This document shows positions 58,355 to 64,000 of a stretch of DNA of 64,000 nt, piece after piece. The notes under the pieces are model-generated. The model did not search any database, was not told the DNA's origin, and saw only the letters and a list, made by a program, of their open reading frames with translations. Position numbers and translations under genes: made by a program. This stretch comes from Paracoccus methylovorus (GTDB taxonomy: Bacteria; Pseudomonadota; Alphaproteobacteria; Rhodobacterales; Rhodobacteraceae), in the NCBI RefSeq assembly GCF_016919705.1, contig NZ_CP070371.1, forward strand, positions 587,501 through 651,500, given 5' to 3'. Each line of letters opens with the position of its first letter. Within the stretch, counting starts at the first letter, position 1.

Positions 58355-59868
58355 AAGTACGTGCGCAAATCGGCATGGTGCTGAACCTGGACAAGTGTAT
58401 CGGCTGCCATACCTGCTCGGTGACCTGCAAGAACGTCTGGACCTCGCGCGAAGGCGTTGAATACGCGTGGTTCAACAACGTCGAGACCAAGCCCGGCATC
58501 GGCTATCCCAAGGATTGGGAGAACCAGAAACGCTGGAACGGCGGCTGGGTACGGACGAAATCGGGTCATCTGCGGCCCAAGCAGGGCGGTAAATGGCGGA
58601 TTTTGGCGAATATCTTTGCCAACCCCGATCTGCCCGAGATCGACGATTTCTACGAGCCATTCGATTTCGACTACGACCACCTGAAATCGGCGCCGGAAAT
58701 GCCGGCGTTTCCCACGGCCCGGCCGCGCTCGAAGATCTCGGGCCAGCGGATGGAAAAGATCGAATGGGGCCCGAACTGGGAGGAAATCCTGGGCGGCGAA
58801 TTCGAAAAACGCAGCAAGGATTACAACTTCGAGGGCATCCAGAAGGATATCTACGGCGAATACGAAAATACCTTCATGATGTATCTGCCGAGGCTGTGTG
58901 AACACTGCCTCAACCCGGCCTGCGTCGCCTCTTGCCCCTCGGGCGCGATCTACAAGCGCGAAGAGGACGGGGTGGTGCTGATCGATCAGGACAAGTGCCG
59001 GGGCTGGCGGATGTGCGTCTCGGGCTGCCCTTACAAGAAGATCTATTACAACTGGTCCACCGGGAAATCGGAAAAGTGCATCCTGTGCTATCCGCGCCTT
59101 GAATCCGGCCAGCCCACGGTCTGTTCGGAAACCTGCGTTGGCCGCATCCGCTATCTGGGCGTGATGCTATATGATGCCGACAAGATCGCCGAGGCTGCCG
59201 CCGCGGAATCCGAAATGGATCTCTACGACGCGCAACTGGGCGTGTTCCTGGACCCCAATGACCCCGAAGTGATTGCCGCCGCCCGCGCCGAAGGCGTCCC
59301 CGAGGACTGGATCAAGGGCGCTCAGAAATCGCCGATCTGGAAAATGGCGATGGAATGGAAGATCGCCTTCCCGCTGCATCCGGAATACCGCACCCTGCCG
59401 ATGGTGTGGTATGTGCCGCCGCTGTCGCCGATCCAGAACGCCGCCGAGGCCGGCAAGATCTCGGCCCAGGACGACATGCCCGACGTTCGCAGCCTGCGTA
59501 TTCCGCTGCGCTATCTGGCGAACATGCTGACTGCCGGCGACGAGGCCCCGGTCGCCGCCGCGCTGGAACGGATGCTTGCCATGCGCAGCTATATGCGGTC
59601 CAAGACGCTGGACGGTGTGGTCAACCTTGGTGTCGCAAACCGCGTCGGGCTGACCCCGCTGCAGATCGACGAGATGTATCAGCTTCTCGCCATCGCCAAT
59701 TACGAAGATCGTTTCGTCATTCCCACCACGCACCGCGAGATTGTCGAGGATGCCTATGACCTTCGGGGCGGCTGCGGCTTTACCGACGGACACGGCTGCT
59801 CGTCCGGTGATACCCCCTCGCTCTTCGGCGGCAAGAAATTCCGCAGTCCGCAGGAGTTCATCGCATGA
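58351..59868 (+). CDS. narH: Nitrate reductase beta subunit NarH
   Basis: This 505-residue iron-sulfur subunit carries electrons from the NarI haems to NarG. Four cysteine groups are visible, the first at Cys16, Cys19, Cys22 and Cys26, then CEHCLNPACVASCP, CRGWRMCVSGCP and CILCYPRLESGQPTVCSETC. Trp replaces a Cys in CRGW, which makes that cluster 3Fe-4S as in other NarH proteins. Start and end overlap narG and narJ by ATGA. Confidence 0.97.
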   Translation: MKVRAQIGMVLNLDKCIGCHTCSVTCKNVWTSREGVEYAWFNNVETKPGIGYPKDWENQKRWNGGWVRTKSGHLRPKQGGKWRILANIFANPDLPEIDDFYEPFDFDYDHLKSAPEMPAFPTARPRSKISGQRMEKIEWGPNWEEILGGEFEKRSKDYNFEGIQKDIYGEYENTFMMYLPRLCEHCLNPACVASCPSGAIYKREEDGVVLIDQDKCRGWRMCVSGCPYKKIYYNWSTGKSEKCILCYPRLESGQPTVCSETCVGRIRYLGVMLYDADKIAEAAAAESEMDLYDAQLGVFLDPNDPEVIAAARAEGVPEDWIKGAQKSPIWKMAMEWKIAFPLHPEYRTLPMVWYVPPLSPIQNAAEAGKISAQDDMPDVRSLRIPLRYLANMLTAGDEAPVAAALERMLAMRSYMRSKTLDGVVNLGVANRVGLTPLQIDEMYQLLAIANYEDRFVIPTTHREIVEDAYDLRGGCGFTDGHGCSSGDTPSLFGGKKFRSPQEFIA

Positions 59869-60554
59869 AAACCTTCAAGGCTCTCTCTGCGCTGCTGAGC
59901 TATCCCACCGAAGAGCTGATCGCAGCGCTGCCCGAAATCGACGCCGCGCTGCATGCAGAGGGGCTGTTCGGCCCCAAACGCATGGAGGAGATCACCCGGC
60001 TGCTGCAGGAACTGCGTCGGGGCGATCTCTATGATCTTCAGGAACGCTACGTGCTGCTGTTCGACCGTTCGCGCACCCTGTCCCTGAACCTGTTCGAGCA
60101 TGTCCATGGCGAAAGCCGGGACCGTGGCGGCGCCATGGTCGATCTGCTGGAGACCTATCGCGCCGGTGGCTTCGATCTGGTGGGCTCGGAATTGCCTGAC
60201 CACCTGCCGGTGCTGCTGGAATACCTGTCCACCCGGCCGCTGACCGAGGCGCTGGCGATCCTGAGCGATGCGTCGCATATCCTCGTGGCGCTGGCCGACA
60301 GGCTGACCCGCCGCGAAACTGCATATGCCGGCGTGCTGGGCGCGCTGGTGACGCTGGTGGTGACCGAACCGGCGGCCCTGCCCGAAGAGCTTGCCAATGT
60401 CCCCGTGGACGATCCCGAGGATCTGGCCGCGCTCGATGCTGTCTGGGAAGAAGCGCAGGTGACTTTCGGCCCCGATCCCAATGCCGGCTGCCCGATCAGC
60501 CGCGACATCCTTGCCCGTATGGACGCCCCGCGCGTCGCCAACCCGACGCAGTGA
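59865..60554 (+). CDS. narJ: Nitrate reductase assembly chaperone NarJ
   Basis: This 229-residue cytoplasmic chaperone is needed to mature NarG and attach it to the membrane; it is not part of the finished enzyme. The TorD/NarJ-type all-helical fold is indicated by LSYPTEELIAALPEID, ERYVLLFDRSRTLSLNLFEHVHGESRDRG and LPDHLPVLLEYLS. ATGA overlap with narH; a 13-bp gap precedes narI. Confidence 0.95.
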   Translation: MKTFKALSALLSYPTEELIAALPEIDAALHAEGLFGPKRMEEITRLLQELRRGDLYDLQERYVLLFDRSRTLSLNLFEHVHGESRDRGGAMVDLLETYRAGGFDLVGSELPDHLPVLLEYLSTRPLTEALAILSDASHILVALADRLTRRETAYAGVLGALVTLVVTEPAALPEELANVPVDDPEDLAALDAVWEEAQVTFGPDPNAGCPISRDILARMDAPRVANPTQ

Positions 60555-60567
60555 ACAGGAGGTTCAG

Positions 60568-61254
60568 ATGAACAACTTCTTTTTCGGCATCTACCCCTAT
60601 ATCGCCATTACGGTGATGATTTTGGGCTCGGTCATCCGCTACGATCAGGACCCGTTCAGCTGGAAGTCGAAGTCCAGCCAGATCCTGCGACGGCGGCAAT
60701 TCGTGATCGGCTCTGTCCTGTTTCATGTCGGCGTGTTGGTTATTCTGGGCGGCCATCTGGTCGGGTTGCTGACGCCCATCGCGGTGTTTGACGCATTCGG
60801 CATCAGCCACGGCGCCAAACAGGTGCTGGCGATGACTGCAGGCGGCATTGCCGGCGTCATGGCGCTGGTGGGCGGCGGGCTGCTGCTGCATCGCCGGCTT
60901 TACGATCCGCGCGTGCGCGCCCATACGACGCTGGCCGACACCGGCATTCTGGTGCTGTTGATCGCTCAACTGGTGCTGGGGCTTGCGACCATTCTGGTCT
61001 CGATGCAGCATCTGGACGGGCACGAGATGACGCTGCTGATGTCCTGGGCGCAGGGTATCGTCTATTTCCGCTCGGGCGCGGCAGACTATCTGGCCAATGT
61101 GCATTGGCTGTTCAAGCTGCACATCCTTCTGGGTCTGACCATCTTCCTGCTCTTCCCGTTCACGCGGCTTGTGCATATGATCTCGGCACCCGTGCGTTAT
61201 CTCTGGCGGCCCGGCTATCAGATCGTGCGCTCCAAACGTTATCCTGCTGAGTAG
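60568..61254 (+). CDS. narI: Nitrate reductase gamma subunit NarI (cytochrome b)
   Basis: This 228-residue membrane subunit oxidises quinol and holds two b haems. Five membrane spans are seen. The haem histidines are in LFHVGVLVILGGHLVG (two) and in the last spans (FKLHILLGLTIFLLFPFTRLVH, two). AGGAGG lies just before the ATG at MNNFFFGIYPY; the open frame extends upstream into narJ. Confidence 0.96.
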   Translation: MNNFFFGIYPYIAITVMILGSVIRYDQDPFSWKSKSSQILRRRQFVIGSVLFHVGVLVILGGHLVGLLTPIAVFDAFGISHGAKQVLAMTAGGIAGVMALVGGGLLLHRRLYDPRVRAHTTLADTGILVLLIAQLVLGLATILVSMQHLDGHEMTLLMSWAQGIVYFRSGAADYLANVHWLFKLHILLGLTIFLLFPFTRLVHMISAPVRYLWRPGYQIVRSKRYPAE

Positions 61255-61265
61255 GGGCGATTGAG

Positions 61266-62063
61266 ATGAAACCGCTGCTGCCGCCGATTATCGTGAACGG
61301 CATAACCATCGACCCCGGCCGCGTTGCGGCCGAGGCGCAGAACCATCCCGCCCCCAAGGGCAAACCGGGGCACGCCTGGAAATCGGCTGCGCAGGCCTTG
61401 GCGGTGCGCGAGCTTCTGTTGCAGGAAGCCTGCGCCAAGGGCATCGTGGCCGAACCGGCCGAGCTCGCCCCCGGCCAATGGGAAACCGAGGACGAAGCCT
61501 TGATCCGTGCCCTGTTGGACGAGGTGATCCGGCCCGCGCCTGCCGATGAGGCTGCGTTGGCCGCCCATTACGCCGCCCACCCCGAACAGTTTCACGCGCC
61601 GTCGCTGTTCGAGGCCGCGCATATCCTGTTTGCCGCCGCGCCCGACGACGTCGGGGCGCGTGCCGAGGCTCGCAAACGCGCTGAAGTGGTTCTGGCTGAA
61701 CTCCGGGCCGAGCCGCAGCGGTTCGCCGCGCTTGCCGCCGAGCTAAGCGCATGCTCGTCGAAAACTGCGGGCGGAATGCTGGGGCAATTGACCTCGGGCG
61801 ATACCGTTCCTGAATTCGAGGCGGTGTTGGCCAAGATGACGGAAGGCACATTTGCCTTGGCCGAGACGCGTTATGGCATCCATGTCATCCGCCTCGACGC
61901 CCGGGCGCGAGGCGAGGTCCTGCCGTTCGAAGCGGTCCTGCCTCAACTGCGGCAGGCCCATGACAAGGCGGCTTGGCTGCGCGCCAGCCGCGACTACCTT
62001 GACGGATTGATTGCCGGGGCCGAGATTGCCGGTGTCTCGTTCAATCAGGAAAGGCATGCTTGA
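61266..62063 (+). CDS. Parvulin-type peptidyl-prolyl isomerase in the nar operon (NifM-like)
   Basis: This 265-residue protein has an N-terminal helical segment and a C-terminal PpiC/rotamase domain (LFEAAHILFAAAPDD, FAALAAELSACSSKTAGGMLGQ, VPEFEAVLAKMTEGTFALAETRYGIHVIRLD). No signal peptide is seen, so it probably acts in the cytoplasm. A similar gene follows narI in Pseudomonas, where it is annotated as a PpiC-type isomerase. A folding role for the nitrate reductase is likely but unproven. It starts 11 bp after narI and its stop overlaps the next gene. Confidence 0.85.
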   Translation: MKPLLPPIIVNGITIDPGRVAAEAQNHPAPKGKPGHAWKSAAQALAVRELLLQEACAKGIVAEPAELAPGQWETEDEALIRALLDEVIRPAPADEAALAAHYAAHPEQFHAPSLFEAAHILFAAAPDDVGARAEARKRAEVVLAELRAEPQRFAALAAELSACSSKTAGGMLGQLTSGDTVPEFEAVLAKMTEGTFALAETRYGIHVIRLDARARGEVLPFEAVLPQLRQAHDKAAWLRASRDYLDGLIAGAEIAGVSFNQERHA

Positions 62064-62575
62064 TGCATCTGGCCTATATCAGCCTGCCCGGTCGCGGTGC
62101 GAACGACCGCTTTCTTGCCGTCGTTGCAGAGCAGGCTCTGGCTGTCGGGCTGCGACTGGCCGGGACGGTGCAGGTCAATATCCAGCGCGAAGGGCGTATC
62201 AAATGCGATATGGACCTGCGCGTCCTGCCTGATGGCCCTGTGTTGCGCATCAGCGAGGATCGGGGAAATGGTGCGCGCGGCTGTCGGCTGGACGCCGGTG
62301 TTCTGGAAGCTGCGGTGGTTGGTGTTACGGCGGCGTTGCCCACGACCGATCTGTTGTTGGTTAATAAGTTTGGCAAGCAAGAGGCCGAGGGGCGCGGTTT
62401 CGCACCGCTGATCGCCGAGGCTTTGTCGCGCGGCATTCCGGTTTTGGTCGGGGTAAACGGGTTGAACCTGCCGGCTTTTCAGGAGTTCTCCGACGGGCTT
62501 GCCACGCCCCTTCCTGCTGACGAGGCGTTGGTACTTGACTGGTGTCAGGAGGTGGGCGGTCTGCACCCCGCTTAA
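62063..62575 (+). CDS. DUF2478 protein, last gene of the nar operon
   Basis: This 170-residue protein fits the DUF2478 family, which is found near molybdenum transport and molybdoenzyme genes. Visible segments are LAYISLPGRGANDRFLA, the CDMDLRVLPDGPVLRISEDRG stretch and TDLLLVNKFGKQEAEGRGF, reminiscent of nucleotide-binding NTPase folds without a canonical P-loop. A role in molybdenum or cofactor supply for NarG is suggested by position only. ATG in TGATG overlaps the previous stop; a TTG one codon earlier is also open. The operon ends here. Confidence 0.75.
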   Translation: MHLAYISLPGRGANDRFLAVVAEQALAVGLRLAGTVQVNIQREGRIKCDMDLRVLPDGPVLRISEDRGNGARGCRLDAGVLEAAVVGVTAALPTTDLLLVNKFGKQEAEGRGFAPLIAEALSRGIPVLVGVNGLNLPAFQEFSDGLATPLPADEALVLDWCQEVGGLHPA

Positions 62576-62593
62576 GGCGCGAAAATGCAGGCG

Positions 62594-62624
62594 AAAGGCC
62601 CGGTTAAGCGACCGGGCCTTTTCC
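62594..62624 (+). terminator. Terminator of the nar operon
   Basis: AAAGGCCCGGT and ACCGGGCCTTT form an 11-bp perfect stem with a TAAGCG loop and a T tract. It probably also serves nnrS on the other strand because of the A tract. Confidence 0.9.
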
Positions 62625-62650
62625 TATTGTGGTGCAGGTTTTGTTGTGGC

Positions 62651-63862
62651 TCAGGCCCGCCTTGGTCCTGAAACCGGCTTGGCTGCCAGACGCGGCCGAG
62701 CCAGCACCGGCAGATAGAGCAGGGCGAAGCCGCCAAAAGCCAGGAACCAAAGCGTGCCCGACAGATGCAGCAGCCAGACCTGATCCGGCACGATTCCCGC
62801 CAACACCCGCATCACGACCGAGCCAAGCAGCGCCAGATAGGTGGCCGTGGTGCCGCCATTGGCGTGCAGGGGCCGTCCGGTATGACCAAGGCTTGCCCGG
62901 CTCATGACCGCCAGCGTCATCAACCCGATCGCGCCGGCCAGCCAGACATGGCGGGCAGGTGCCGCTGCGATCAGGCCGAAACCGGCCGCCGCCTCGGCCC
63001 AGAAGCCCAGTGCCAGCGCCGCATAGGCCAGATGCAGGACCCAAAGCAGCGGTTCAGCGGTGGTGCGAAGACCCTGCCAGCGCGCCAGCCGCCACAGATG
63101 CGCAGTTCCGCAAGCCAGCATCAACCAGCGCATGAAGGTGGCTTCGGGCACAACGACAAAGCCGGTAAGCGTGACGACTGTCAGCCCCAGCACCAACCCA
63201 TCGCCGCGGTTGAAGGGTACAGGCAGGCGCTTGGCACCCCGCGCAACCAACCAGTTGCGGGTAAAGCTGGGGATGATGCGCCCGCCGATAAACGCGATCA
63301 GCAACAGGGCGGCCGCCAGTCCCAACCGCATGCCTGTGCCTTCGAAGGCTGCGCCTGCATTGGCGGCCTCGATGTGGAACAGCGCGTTGCCGCCGATGAA
63401 CACGGCCAGCAGCGTCAGCACCGGCAGGTTGCGCCAGTTTCTGCCGCTCAAGACTTCGCGCGCCAGAAAACCCAGAAGGGTTAGCCCCCAAGCCAGATCG
63501 ATCAGCATGACCAGCCGCCAGTCGATCAGTGCCGAGGTTGCGACCGCGACGCGGCCCAGAAGCCACAATCCGACTATCCCGGCCAAGGGTATTCCCATCA
63601 CGGGTAGCCTGCCGGTCCAGTTCGGCACCGCGGTCAGCAGGAACCCGGCGATGACCCCGCCCAGATAGCCGTAAAGAAATTCATGTGCATGCCAACTGAA
63701 CGGGTCGAAGGCCATCGGCAGGATGTCGGCCCCGGACAGCATGGCCACCCAGATGACCATGGCCAGTGCCGCCCAAAGTGCCGAAAGCAGGAAGAATGCC
63801 CGGAACCCGTGGCTCAGCAGCACCGGCCCGTGATAGTTGCGCCTGCGTTCCGAGGTGGACAT
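62651..63862 (-). CDS. nnrS: NnrS family haem-copper membrane protein
   Basis: This 403-residue membrane protein has about twelve spans and the NnrS signature features: FDPFSWHAHEFLYGYLGG near the start, GGRIIPSFTRNWL, and SRASLGHTGRPL near the end, with the histidines expected to bind haem and copper. NnrS protects against nitric oxide stress in denitrifiers and its genes lie in NO-regulated clusters. It is convergent with the nar operon and follows another gene at a 22-bp distance, so they probably share a transcript. Confidence 0.9.
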   Translation of the reverse strand: MSTSERRRNYHGPVLLSHGFRAFFLLSALWAALAMVIWVAMLSGADILPMAFDPFSWHAHEFLYGYLGGVIAGFLLTAVPNWTGRLPVMGIPLAGIVGLWLLGRVAVATSALIDWRLVMLIDLAWGLTLLGFLAREVLSGRNWRNLPVLTLLAVFIGGNALFHIEAANAGAAFEGTGMRLGLAAALLLIAFIGGRIIPSFTRNWLVARGAKRLPVPFNRGDGLVLGLTVVTLTGFVVVPEATFMRWLMLACGTAHLWRLARWQGLRTTAEPLLWVLHLAYAALALGFWAEAAAGFGLIAAAPARHVWLAGAIGLMTLAVMSRASLGHTGRPLHANGGTTATYLALLGSVVMRVLAGIVPDQVWLLHLSGTLWFLAFGGFALLYLPVLARPRLAAKPVSGPRRA

Positions 63863-63884
63863 CGCGCGTCTCCGTTAAAATCGT

Positions 63885-64000
63885 TAGGGGCAGGGGGCCG
63901 CACCAGCGCGCGCCTCCAGAAAGCCCTGGGCGAAAACTGCACCCGGTTGGATACGCCGAAGATCGGCTAGAGCCTGGTCCGGTGCAAGCCCACTGTCCAG
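63885..64000 (-). CDS. 3' end of an unidentified gene upstream of nnrS
   Basis: On the minus strand a frame open to the window edge encodes 38 residues ending ...DLRRIQPGAVFAQGFLEARA plus GAAPCP and a TAA. Codon usage looks coding, and only 22 bp separate it from nnrS, which points to an operon. The piece is too short to identify. Confidence 0.5.

Overview
The window is high-GC, gene-dense DNA from an alphaproteobacterium of the Rhodobacterales. The best clue is the right end: narR, a fused narK1-narK2 gene and narGHJI, an arrangement known from Paracoccus (P. denitrificans/pantotrophus type). The glpDSTPQUV glycerol uptake operon, the oxidative L-arabinose/D-galactose genes and paired B12 riboswitches fit that assignment. 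No rRNA, tRNA, CRISPR array, insertion sequence or prophage was seen.

Left part (1-16.7 kb). The 3' end of a tripartite tricarboxylate transporter binding protein is followed by a FadR-type regulator (glcC-like) divergent from glcDEF (glycolate oxidase), with a palindrome laid over the likely promoter. cysD and a fused cysNC (sulfate activation) run on the minus strand. Divergent from them is a tightly overlapping operon for glycerol: GlpD plus a seven-part ABC transporter set (GlpS, GlpT, GlpP, GlpQ, GlpU, GlpV) whose two ATPases have complementary defects.

B12-controlled part (16.7-28.4 kb). A btuB-btuF-btuC-btuD operon is preceded by a clear cobalamin riboswitch. An aminotransferase and an SBF-like transporter follow, then nrdHIEF (class Ib, B12-independent ribonucleotide reductase) behind a second cobalamin riboswitch. 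The pair suggests that B12 supply controls both B12 import and the B12-free route to deoxyribonucleotides.

Middle part (28.4-49.7 kb). This holds a catecholate-type TonB receptor with PiuC and a flavin hydroxyacid dehydrogenase; a DUF6635-like membrane protein; a YeiH/LysR divergent pair; a DEAD-box helicase; a short Hsp70 (YegD-like); a GlcG/HbpS protein; a TcyP-like symporter; and a LysR regulator (GbpR type) divergent from the AraD1/GguC - arabonate dehydratase - sugar dehydrogenase operon. Then come an asparaginase, a FadR regulator, a probable 26-residue membrane peptide and a Bcr/CflA exporter.

Right part (49.7-64 kb). After ada come narR and, divergently, narK-narG-narH-narJ-narI, a parvulin-type isomerase and a DUF2478 gene, ending in a strong terminator. 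A convergent nnrS and the 3' end of one more gene close the window. A perfect FNR box and a second near-perfect one lie between narR and narK. Nothing here is a wholly unknown system; the points most worth following up are the riboswitch-controlled nrdHIEF, the asymmetric GlpS/GlpT ATPase pair, the two extra genes of the nar operon, and the small membrane peptide.
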